In this document: one piece after another, positions 23,937 to 30,702 of the stretch | How the letters are laid out: every line of letters starts with the position of its first letter | Numbering within the stretch: position 1 is the first letter of the stretch | Assembly (NCBI GenBank): GCA_947632575.1 | Contig: CANRPV010000003.1 | Coordinates: forward strand, 1 to 30,702 | DNA from: an uncultured Eggerthellaceae bacterium | GTDB lineage: Bacteria; Actinomycetota; Coriobacteriia; Coriobacteriales; Eggerthellaceae | DNA: 30,702 nucleotides | Direction of reading: 5' to 3' | Made by a program: the position numbers and the translations under genes | Notes under the pieces: generated by a model | What the model saw: the letters and a program-made list of their open reading frames with translations, nothing else | Databases searched by the model: none | What the model was told of the DNA's origin: nothing

Positions 23937-24703
23937 CGTGCGGCGCTCTTCTGCTGCTCCTGCCTCTTCTTGAGGGACAGATAGACGCTCGGACCCATGG
24001 GGCTGTCATTCATGCGCATGAGCTGGCGGCGACGCAGGAGATAGAAAGGCGACATAAACCCGCTCCAGATGTGCACCAGACGCGTGAACGGCACGCTAAG
24101 AAAGATCATGAGGCCAACGAAGATATGCATCTTGTTCCAAATGGGAGCGTCCACCAAGTAGGTCCAGGCCTCCGGATTAAGCGTGACGATGCCCTTGGCC
24201 CAGTTACCGAAGGCGATAAGCTCATGACCTGATCGATCGGTACGGAAGGCATTGATCACACAGGCGGCGCCAAGGCAGAGCACGGCGAGGATCAAAATCA
24301 ACACGAGCCAGTCGGTCGGTCGCGTGCTGGCTTGAACACGCGGATTGGTCATGCGACGATAGATGATGAATGCCATACCGACTAAAGCCATGATGCAGGC
24401 CATGCCACCGATCGCTATCTCAGCCATCTGATGGATCGCAGGCTTGAGACCTACGGCGTTAAGCAGCGGCTCCGGTGTAAACAGCCCGAAGAAATGGCCA
24501 AAGAATAGCAGGAGCACGCCAATGTGGAACAGGTTGAAGCCCGGTCCGGTCTGTCTGCCGCCCATGATCTTTGAGCTTTGGCTTTTCCAAGAATAGGGTG
24601 CGACCAACCAGCGAACGAAACTTCCTCCGAGAAAGGCAACGATGACCACATAGGGCAAAACCTGAAAGATGGCGAAATGCCAAAAGGCACTGAAATCATC
24701 CAT
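23921..24703 (-). CDS. narI: Respiratory nitrate reductase gamma subunit (cytochrome b, NarI)
   Basis: NarI is the membrane di-heme b subunit that takes electrons from quinol and passes them to NarH. The 260 residues have about five membrane segments and four His that match heme ligands: H60 and H70 (NLFHIG, FFGHFF), H193 and H211 (NKMHIFVG, RLVHIWSG). The 10- and 18-residue spacings equal those of the E. coli ligands. The C-terminal tail is charged and somewhat longer than usual. AAGGAGGAG within the narH end precedes its ATG, 3 nt after narH stops. narJ normally lies between these genes and is absent. Confidence 0.95.
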   Translation of the reverse strand: MDDFSAFWHFAIFQVLPYVVIVAFLGGSFVRWLVAPYSWKSQSSKIMGGRQTGPGFNLFHIGVLLLFFGHFFGLFTPEPLLNAVGLKPAIHQMAEIAIGGMACIMALVGMAFIIYRRMTNPRVQASTRPTDWLVLILILAVLCLGAACVINAFRTDRSGHELIAFGNWAKGIVTLNPEAWTYLVDAPIWNKMHIFVGLMIFLSVPFTRLVHIWSGFMSPFYLLRRRQLMRMNDSPMGPSVYLSLKKRQEQQKSAARDGEA

Positions 24704-24706
24704 GGC

Positions 24707-26302
24707 TTATTTCTCCTCCTTGGTTGCCATCTTATAGTTCTCGAAGGTCGGGGTGATCTTCCTATCCATAGGACCTCCAAAAATCTTCTCCGCCCGATAG
24801 CAAATATCCTCGCCACCGCCCGCGTTAAAGCCTTCGGAGCCCTGCTCGTAGACGCTCACACGGCTATTGCGATTGGCAGTCGGCACCACGAAACGATCCT
24901 CATGGTTGGCGATAGCGAGCAATTTATGCATATCGCTAATATCTTGTACGGTCAGACCCAGACGTCCCAGCTGAGCGCTCTCGGCAATATCGGCTAGGTC
25001 TGAGGCGGGCACTTGGCTTTGGAGGAACTGCTCGATACCGGCTTTTTCGCTGTAGGCGCGCATGATGGTTCGCTCCGCCTGCAGCTTCTCAAGCACCCGA
25101 TAGACGGCGTCGACGTTTCCGCCGGTCAGAAGATTCGCGAGGTACTGCAGCGGGATGCGCAGACTGTTCACGTCGGGTATGAAGCCTCGAGCATTGAGCT
25201 CACCCGCGTCGACGGCTGCCGAGATCGGTGAGAGCGGTGGCACGTACCAAACCATCGGCAGCGTCCGGTATTCCGGATGAAGCGGCAGAGCGATACCCCA
25301 CTTAACGATCATCTTATAGATCGGTGAGTGGATGGCGGCATCGATCCAATCCTGGGTGATGCCCGCCTCTAATGCGGCCTTTTGAATGACGGGATCGTTT
25401 GGATCCAGGAAAACCGAGCGCTGCGCCTCGTAGAGAGCGGCGTCGTCCTCGATGGATGCGACCTCCTTGATGCGATCGGCGTCATAGAAGATCACTCCCA
25501 CATAACGGATGCGACCCGTGCAGGTCTCCGAGCAGACGGTAGGCATTCCCGACTCGATGCGCGGATAGCAGAAGATACACTTCTCAGCCTTGCCGCTCGA
25601 CCAGTTGTAATAGACCTTCTTGTAGGGGCAGCCGGTCATGCACATACGCCAGCCCTTGCATTTGTCCTGATCCACAAGGACAATGCCATCTTCCTCGCGC
25701 TTATAGATGGACCCGGAGGGACAAGAGGCCACACAGCCGGGATTCAGGCAATGCTCGCAGAGACGCGGAAGATAGAACATGAAGGTCTCGGCGTACTGAG
25801 CGTAGATCTCTCGCTGAACCCGGTTAAGGTTGATGTCCTCGACGGTATTGATGTCAACGCCACCCAAATCGTCATCCCAAGCGGCGCTTCCCTGCACCTT
25901 CTTCATCTTCTTGCCAGTGATGTAGGACACCGGTCGTGCCGTCGGGAACGTGCTTTGACGGGGTGCTTTTTGAAGCTTTTGATAGTCGAAGGTGTAGGGC
26001 TCGTAGTACTCGTCGATGGTGGGCATGCGGCCGTTGGAGAAGATATTGGCAAGCACCTTCAGCCGCGAGCCGCGACGCAGACTCAACTTGCCGTGCTTAA
26101 CCTCCCATCCGCCTTCCCAATGCTCCTGATCCTCCCAGCGCTTCGGGTAGCCGATACCGGGCTTGGTCTCCACGTTGTTGAACCATATATATTCCACACC
26201 GGGACGATTGGTCCAGACGTTCTTGCACGTCACAGAACAGGTATGACAACCGATGCACTTATCTAGGTTTAAGACCATCGAAACCTGTGCACGAATTCTC
26301 AT
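24707..26302 (-). CDS. narH: Respiratory nitrate reductase beta subunit (iron-sulfur, NarH)
   Basis: NarH relays electrons from NarI to NarG through four Fe-S clusters at the inner membrane face. The 531-residue protein has C16, C19, C22 and C26 in LDKCIGCHTCSVTCKNVW, then LCEHCLNPGCVASCPSG and DKCKGWRMCMTGCPYKK, where Trp replaces one Cys as in the [3Fe-4S] site of NarH. KCIFCYPRIESGMPTVCSETC supplies the last set. Length is close to the E. coli protein. GGAGGTAACTT precedes the ATG, 60 nt after narG. All clusters look intact, unlike the broken narG upstream. Confidence 0.97.
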   Translation of the reverse strand: MRIRAQVSMVLNLDKCIGCHTCSVTCKNVWTNRPGVEYIWFNNVETKPGIGYPKRWEDQEHWEGGWEVKHGKLSLRRGSRLKVLANIFSNGRMPTIDEYYEPYTFDYQKLQKAPRQSTFPTARPVSYITGKKMKKVQGSAAWDDDLGGVDINTVEDINLNRVQREIYAQYAETFMFYLPRLCEHCLNPGCVASCPSGSIYKREEDGIVLVDQDKCKGWRMCMTGCPYKKVYYNWSSGKAEKCIFCYPRIESGMPTVCSETCTGRIRYVGVIFYDADRIKEVASIEDDAALYEAQRSVFLDPNDPVIQKAALEAGITQDWIDAAIHSPIYKMIVKWGIALPLHPEYRTLPMVWYVPPLSPISAAVDAGELNARGFIPDVNSLRIPLQYLANLLTGGNVDAVYRVLEKLQAERTIMRAYSEKAGIEQFLQSQVPASDLADIAESAQLGRLGLTVQDISDMHKLLAIANHEDRFVVPTANRNSRVSVYEQGSEGFNAGGGEDICYRAEKIFGGPMDRKITPTFENYKMATKEEK

Positions 26303-26362
26303 AAGTTACCTCCAGCAGTTATTGACGCGTACCTACTCAAGTCGGGGCCTGAGACCGCCTTC

Positions 26363-27958
26363 CTAAGCAGGCAAACCATCCTCGAGCCAATCCACCTTGT
26401 CCATCTTGCGCAGCCAGATGAAGTCGTCGCGATTTGGACTGATGGTTCCGTAGTAGTTGAACGAATAGGACAACTGAGCGTAGCCGCCGATCATGTGGGT
26501 GGGATTGAGAAGCACACGCGTAGGCGAATTGTGATCGCCGCCACGTATGCCGGTAAGCTCGGAACCGGGCGTGTTCACGGTCTTCTCCGTCGCATGCATC
26601 ATGATGCTCAGTCCCTCGGGAAGACGAGAGGACAGAATGGCTCGGGCCACGACAGCGCCGTTTCCATTCCAAGCTTCGACCCAGTCGTTATCCTCTATGG
26701 CACCTCGCTTGGCATCGATCTCATTCACCCAAATGACTGGGCCACCACGAGATAAGGCCAGCATGCGTTCGTTATCGAAATAGGTGGAGTGGATGCCCCA
26801 CTTTTGATGGACGGTCATCATGTTGAGCATGATCGGCCTATTGCCGTTGGGCTTAAACTCCTTGAACTGAGCAAGTGCCCGCTGATCCGCGGGAGCGCGG
26901 TACTGAGGGAAGGACTGTCCAAAAGCCCTCATCCAAGCATGATCCTGGTAGAACTGCTGCCTGCCCGTCAGGGTACGCCATGGAAGCAGGAGATTCACGT
27001 TTTGCCAGAAGGCCACATAGGGAAACTCGTCGTTTTCCGTACCGGACCAATCGGGAGCCGTGAAGGTCTTTTGAGGACGAATCTGCAGGTCATCGAACGT
27101 GAGCTTATCACCTTGATGATCCACGGAAAGATAGCTTCCGTCCACACCCGTCTGCTGTTTGACGAAATCCCAGCTGCGATAGGCCAATGAGCCATTGGTC
27201 TCCGGGGACACCCGCATGATGAAGTTAGCCCAATCCACGGCGGTGTCCATGGAAGGCCTTCCCTTGCCGACGCCTTCAGAAACCAGACCGTTCATCTGGC
27301 CGAGCTCTTTGATCTCCTCATCCAGGTTCCAGACTATGCCGCGGTTTCCACCTCCGTGTTCGCTTAGCAGCGGACCCAAGGAGGTGAACTTCTCGTAAAT
27401 CTGGGTGTAGTTTCGCTCGATCACGGAGATATGCGGGGCGGTCTTTCCGGGAATCAGATCGCACTCGCCCTTGAACCAGCGCTTTACCTCAAGAGGTTGA
27501 CCCAGCTCCGAGGCCGAATCATGGCCGAGTGGGGTCAGCATGACATCATCGACGCTGCTAAAGATCTCCGGGTGCTCCGAGGCTAACTCGGACACTTTTT
27601 TGGCTATGAGCTTAAACGTATCCCAATCGCTGCGACTCTCAAACGAGCAGGAGACCGCCTTGACGAAGGGGTGAATGAAGCTGTGCATGTCGGTGGTGTT
27701 GATGTCATCCTTCTCGTAGAAGGTCGCCGCCGGCAAAACGATGTCGGAATACACCGAGGTGGTGCTCATGCGAAAATCGATGTTGACCAGCAGATCCAAC
27801 TTGCCGATGGGCTCGTCGCGCCACTGCACCATCTCAGGCTTCAGTCCCGCTTCCCCATCTCCGAGCTCCTCGCCCAAGATGCCCGACTGAGCTCCAAGAA
27901 GATGCTTGACGAAATACTCTTGCCCTTGCCGGATGAACCCAAAAGGTTCGAGCGCCAA
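26363..27958 (-). CDS. narG: NarG C-terminal part (frame after the frameshift)
   Basis: True NarG sequence starts at about 27922 with QEYFVKHLLGAQSGI and continues through DFRMSTTSVYSDIVLPAATF, EKDDINTTDMHSFIHP and GGPVIWVNEIDAKRGAIEDN to the cofactor-binding end THMIGGYAQLSYSFNYYG. The first twelve residues of the open frame (from a TTG at 27958) are out-of-frame translation of the upstream part. No Shine-Dalgarno is evident, so separate translation is unlikely. Confidence 0.8.
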   Translation of the reverse strand: MALEPFGFIRQGQEYFVKHLLGAQSGILGEELGDGEAGLKPEMVQWRDEPIGKLDLLVNIDFRMSTTSVYSDIVLPAATFYEKDDINTTDMHSFIHPFVKAVSCSFESRSDWDTFKLIAKKVSELASEHPEIFSSVDDVMLTPLGHDSASELGQPLEVKRWFKGECDLIPGKTAPHISVIERNYTQIYEKFTSLGPLLSEHGGGNRGIVWNLDEEIKELGQMNGLVSEGVGKGRPSMDTAVDWANFIMRVSPETNGSLAYRSWDFVKQQTGVDGSYLSVDHQGDKLTFDDLQIRPQKTFTAPDWSGTENDEFPYVAFWQNVNLLLPWRTLTGRQQFYQDHAWMRAFGQSFPQYRAPADQRALAQFKEFKPNGNRPIMLNMMTVHQKWGIHSTYFDNERMLALSRGGPVIWVNEIDAKRGAIEDNDWVEAWNGNGAVVARAILSSRLPEGLSIMMHATEKTVNTPGSELTGIRGGDHNSPTRVLLNPTHMIGGYAQLSYSFNYYGTISPNRDDFIWLRKMDKVDWLEDGLPA

Positions 27959-30102
27959 ACGAAGAGATTGCGGGGCCAGTTAGCCTCCCCATCTAGATCG
28001 GTGCAGGCGAAATCCAAGGCGCCACTCTTTAGTTGATCCACCACATAGCTCACAGTTTCCTTTCCCGCAGCCTCAGCGGCGCCGGCAAGACTCACCGGAT
28101 TCACGTTGAGCTGGGGAGATGAAGGAAGCCAACCGAGTTTTTCGCTTTGGACGTTAAAGTCGAGGTAGGTTCCATGGTACTCAGAGGGGTCAGCCAAAGG
28201 GGACAGCAGGTCCGAAAGCGGAATGCGCTCATAGCGCCACTGGTCCGTGTGCTCGTAGAAATAAGACGTACCGTTCATCTGGCGCACGCTGGGCACCCAG
28301 TCCTTGGCAAACGAGTACTCTGCCCAACCGGCCTCCGGTCGAATTTTCTCCTGACCAACATAGTGGCACCAGCCGCCGCCGGGAACGCCACAGGTGCCGC
28401 AAAGCAGCAGAAGGTTGATGATGGCACGGTAGGTATTATCGGTTTGATACCACTGATTCACGCCCGCGCCGACGGCGATGCTCGCGCGGCCCTTCGTCTT
28501 GGCCGCCGCCTGTGCGAATTCGCGAGCCAGCACTATGGCGTCTTCGGCCTTCACACCGGTGATCACCTCTTGCCATGCCGGGGTAAAAGGAACGTTATCG
28601 TAATAGCCATCGGCGCTCTTGCCGCCGAGTCCCCGGTCGATGCCCAGATAAGAGGCCATAAGGTCATAAACCGTGGCCACGTAGACGCTTCCCGACGGAA
28701 GATCCAGCTTCTTAACCGGCACCTTGCGGCTAAACACATCGTCGGACTGGATGTTTCCGGTGAAGCCCTCGTGATGAATCCCGCCAAAATAGGGGAAGTG
28801 CACGTCCACCACGTCATCCCGACGATCGATCAGGCTAAGCGCCGAGCGAATCTCCGCGCCACTTTCGCCGTCTTGCTGGCGCAAATTCCACTTGCCCAGG
28901 TCATGGCCTTCCTCCTGATTCCAGCGATAGCCGATAGATCCTTGAGGTATGGCCAAATGATCGGCCAGTTCATCCCAAACCACCGTCTTCCATTCCGCAT
29001 CGGAAATGGCCTCGGCTCCTTCAAGATCGCTAGCGCGCAATGTACGACCCGGAACGAAGCCACCGTCGATGGCATCAAGTCGCACCAACATGGGTTGGTC
29101 GGTGAAGCGACGGCAATAATCCACGAAGTAGGGCTCAGGGTGCTCCAAATGGAATTCCTTGAAGATCACGTGGGTCATCGCCATGGCCAAAGCGGCGTCG
29201 GTACCCTGCTTGGGATGAAGCCACCAGTCGGCGTCTTTGGTGGTCTCGCAATAATCGGGGCAGATGTTGACGATCTTCGTGCCGTTATAGCGCGACTCGT
29301 TCATAAAGTGGGCATCGGGAGTACGAGTCATGTTGATGTTCGTACCCCAGACGATAAGGTAGTTGGAGTAATACCAGGCCTCTGATTCGGGCACGTCGGT
29401 CTGCTCGCCCCAGGTCTGAGGCGACGAGGGCGGAAGATCGCAATACCAGTCGTAGAAGGAAAGCGGACTTCCTCCCATAAGCGCGAGATAACGCGTGCCG
29501 GCGCCATAGGAAACCATGGAGTAGGCCGGGATGGGTGAAAACCCTGCGATCCGATCAGGACCGTATTTCATAACCGTGTAGAGGTTAGCCGCGGCGATGA
29601 TCTCGATCGCCTCATCCCAGCTGACGCGCACCATGCCGCCCATGCCGCGCTCCTTGACATAACTCGCGCGGAGATTGGGATCTTCTACGATAGCCTGCCA
29701 TGCCGCTATCGGCTCTTTGGTTTTACGCTCCGAGCGCCAAAAGGCCAAAAGCTCTTGACGAATCAGCGGATGCTTGATGCGCGCGGCGCTGTAGAGATAC
29801 CAAGAATAGCTTGCTCCACGGGGGCAGCCGCGAGGCTCGTGATTCGGAACGCCGCAGGGTGTGGGCGGATAATCGGTGGCCTGGGTTTCCCATACCACCA
29901 CGCCATCTTTCACATAGACCTGCCAGCTGCAAGATCCGGTGCAATTTACCCCGTGGGTAGATCGAACGATCTTATCGTGAGCCCATCGATCGCGATAGGC
30001 ATTTTCCCAGCGCCGGGATTCGTCGGTAACTTCACCCCAACCATCAGAATAGCTTCCGACCGCCTTCTTGAAGAAGATCGGGCTGTTCATCAGTGATCCC
30101 AT
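27841..30102 (-). CDS. narG: NarG N-terminal part (frame before the frameshift)
   Basis: This frame codes about 727 residues of true NarG, then about 25 unrelated residues to a chance stop at 27841. STHGVNCTGSCSWQV gives H50, C54 and C58, and C93 follows in RGCPRGAS, together the ligands of the FS0 [4Fe-4S] cluster. CDLPPSSPQTWGEQTDVPES (221-240) holds the Asp that ligates molybdenum in E. coli NarG. VWGTNINMTRTPDAHF and HPKQGTDAALAMAM are cofactor-binding stretches. Alone it would lack the C-terminal cofactor domain and is unlikely to work. Confidence 0.85.
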   Translation of the reverse strand: MGSLMNSPIFFKKAVGSYSDGWGEVTDESRRWENAYRDRWAHDKIVRSTHGVNCTGSCSWQVYVKDGVVVWETQATDYPPTPCGVPNHEPRGCPRGASYSWYLYSAARIKHPLIRQELLAFWRSERKTKEPIAAWQAIVEDPNLRASYVKERGMGGMVRVSWDEAIEIIAAANLYTVMKYGPDRIAGFSPIPAYSMVSYGAGTRYLALMGGSPLSFYDWYCDLPPSSPQTWGEQTDVPESEAWYYSNYLIVWGTNINMTRTPDAHFMNESRYNGTKIVNICPDYCETTKDADWWLHPKQGTDAALAMAMTHVIFKEFHLEHPEPYFVDYCRRFTDQPMLVRLDAIDGGFVPGRTLRASDLEGAEAISDAEWKTVVWDELADHLAIPQGSIGYRWNQEEGHDLGKWNLRQQDGESGAEIRSALSLIDRRDDVVDVHFPYFGGIHHEGFTGNIQSDDVFSRKVPVKKLDLPSGSVYVATVYDLMASYLGIDRGLGGKSADGYYDNVPFTPAWQEVITGVKAEDAIVLAREFAQAAAKTKGRASIAVGAGVNQWYQTDNTYRAIINLLLLCGTCGVPGGGWCHYVGQEKIRPEAGWAEYSFAKDWVPSVRQMNGTSYFYEHTDQWRYERIPLSDLLSPLADPSEYHGTYLDFNVQSEKLGWLPSSPQLNVNPVSLAGAAEAAGKETVSYVVDQLKSGALDFACTDLDGEANWPRNLFVWRSNLLGSSGKGKSISSSIFLELSRASWARSSEMGKRD

Positions 30103-30146
30103 GGGCTCCCCTCTTCCCTCTCAAACCACAAGGTTCTCTGCATTTG

Positions 30147-30209
30147 CTGCGATCGTCGCATTCGCTACCGCTTCAATTCTCTGCGATCGTCGCATTCGCT
30201 ACCGCTTCA
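30147..30209. repeat. 29-bp direct repeat, two copies, in the narK-narG spacer
   Basis: Identical 29-bp copies at 30147-30175 and 30181-30209 are separated by 5 bp (ATTCT). Each begins CTGCGATCGTCGCATTCGCT and contains the imperfect palindrome TGCGA-TCG-TCGCA. They fill half of the 129-bp spacer ahead of narG, so they would lie in the narG leader or promoter. Confidence 0.9.
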
Positions 30210-30231
30210 CGATCTTTTTCTCAGATCTCCC

Positions 30232-30702
30232 CTAGCAGCGATTCGGAGCATCTTTCCGGTCGTAGAACGCGACGTTGATCACAAAGATCAGCACAAAGAT
30301 GATCATGGTCACGATAAACATTACACTGGCGTTGGTCTCAGCAAGCAACACGCCAATGGTGAATGGCCCATAAGCGCCGATAGCCGAGGTCCAGCCCACG
30401 ACGGCGCCACCCTGAAGCGGCGGGAACAAAACGGCCATTTGTTGAGTGGTAGAGGCGTTGCCGACACCGGTCCAGAAAAATACCCAGAACATGGCGATCA
30501 GCCAGAACCAACAACCCGCAGCCGAATCGGGCTTATAGAGCCATAGAAACGCGAGGCCAGCGACACAGCAGACGGCCATGATGCTCGTGACCCTTCCGCC
30601 GCGAATCTTATCGGCCACACCACCGGCTGCTACACGGGACAGGGCGCCGATAACCGGACCAAGCCAAGCGAGCGCCACCGCACTCGGAGCGCCCTCGATA
30701 CC
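30232..30702 (-). CDS. narK: Nitrate/nitrite transporter (NarK/NNP family), C-terminal 156 residues, cut by window edge
   Basis: NarK-type MFS proteins import nitrate and export nitrite. The frame is open to the window edge, so the gene begins beyond 30702; a GTG at 30678 is internal. Visible features are LGPVIGALSRVAAGGVADKI (the MFS loop typical of the second half), the nitrate-signature-like GVGNASTTQQMAVLFP, and about four further membrane helices ending INVAFYDRKDAPNRC. The position before narGHI fits. The family call is firm, but nitrate/nitrite exchange versus nitrate/H+ symport cannot be decided from this part. Confidence 0.88.
   Translation of the reverse strand, partial: GIEGAPSAVALAWLGPVIGALSRVAAGGVADKIRGGRVTSIMAVCCVAGLAFLWLYKPDSAAGCWFWLIAMFWVFFWTGVGNASTTQQMAVLFPPLQGGAVVGWTSAIGAYGPFTIGVLLAETNASVMFIVTMIIFVLIFVINVAFYDRKDAPNRC

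Larger units (their letters stand above)
26363..30102 (-). pseudogene. narG: Respiratory nitrate reductase alpha subunit (NarG), interrupted by one frameshift
   Basis: NarG holds the Mo-bisMGD site that reduces nitrate to nitrite. Two reading frames together give a full-length NarG. The first runs from 30102 to about 27922 and the second from 27922 to 26363. They join inside the conserved NLLGSSGKG-QEYFVKHLLG region with no protein lost. Restoring one base in the GGG run at 27925..27923 gives 1246 residues, equal to the family length. The change is either a real mutation or a homopolymer read error; intact flanking genes favour an error or a very recent event. GAGGGGAG before the ATG at 30102 supports that start. 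Confidence 0.88.

Noticed and set aside
25382..26266. 294-codon plus-strand open frame opposite narH
   Set aside because: It is antisense to the Fe-S cysteine motifs of narH and shows no independent evidence of coding.
27915..27930. Programmed ribosomal frameshift in narG
   Set aside because: The junction has no slippery heptamer that would re-pair in both frames and no obvious stimulatory structure; NarG is not known to use one.
28147..29385. 412-codon plus-strand open frame opposite narG
   Set aside because: It is a shadow of the well-conserved narG frame, with no family motif.

Overview
The window reads as chromosomal DNA of an anaerobic high-G+C Gram-positive bacterium, most likely a member of the Coriobacteriia (Eggerthella/Slackia-like). 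The reasons are the actinobacterial integration host factor mIHF next to gmk and rpoZ, a class 1B dihydroorotate dehydrogenase with its PyrK partner, Gram-positive PyrR control of pyrimidine synthesis, a ComEA/ComEC pair, and a membrane nitrate reductase. This placement comes from gene content and has not been checked by database search. All genes except rpsT are on the minus strand, so the window is read from high to low coordinates.

Layout in + coordinates. 1-2378: a tRNA-dihydrouridine synthase (cut by the window edge) and lepA. 2379-2622: a structured divergent spacer. 2623-3156: rpsT, encoding S20 with a long charged tail, ending at a bidirectional terminator shared with holA. 3227-7340: comEA-comEC-holA, with overlapping ends. 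7496-9885: mihF-gmk-rpoZ-thiI. 10035-12722: a P-type Ca2+-ATPase on its own, preceded by short tandem repeats. 12891-22894: a compact pyrimidine operon pyrR-pyrB-pyrC-carA-carB-pyrK-pyrD-pyrF, behind a promoter and a PyrR-type attenuator. 23139-23747: a double zinc-ribbon protein. 23921-30702: narK (partial), narG (broken by one frameshift), narH and narI, with no narJ between narH and narI.

How the genes work together. The pyr operon encodes the steps from bicarbonate/glutamine to UMP except orotate phosphoribosyltransferase (pyrE), which is not in the window. PyrR probably senses UMP/UTP and closes the leader terminator. NarK would exchange nitrate and nitrite, and NarGHI would use nitrate as a respiratory electron acceptor, but in the sequence as given NarG cannot be made in one piece. 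ComEA and ComEC form a DNA-uptake pair, and HolA is the clamp-loader delta subunit.

I found no phage, IS element, CRISPR array, rRNA or tRNA. The unusual features are small: four short tandem-repeat blocks (one coding), a candidate rpsT leader RNA, a terminator stem holding the holA stop codon, the long S20 and CarA tails, the narG frameshift and the missing narJ. No clear new multi-gene system is visible. No stretch over 300 bases lacks a gene.
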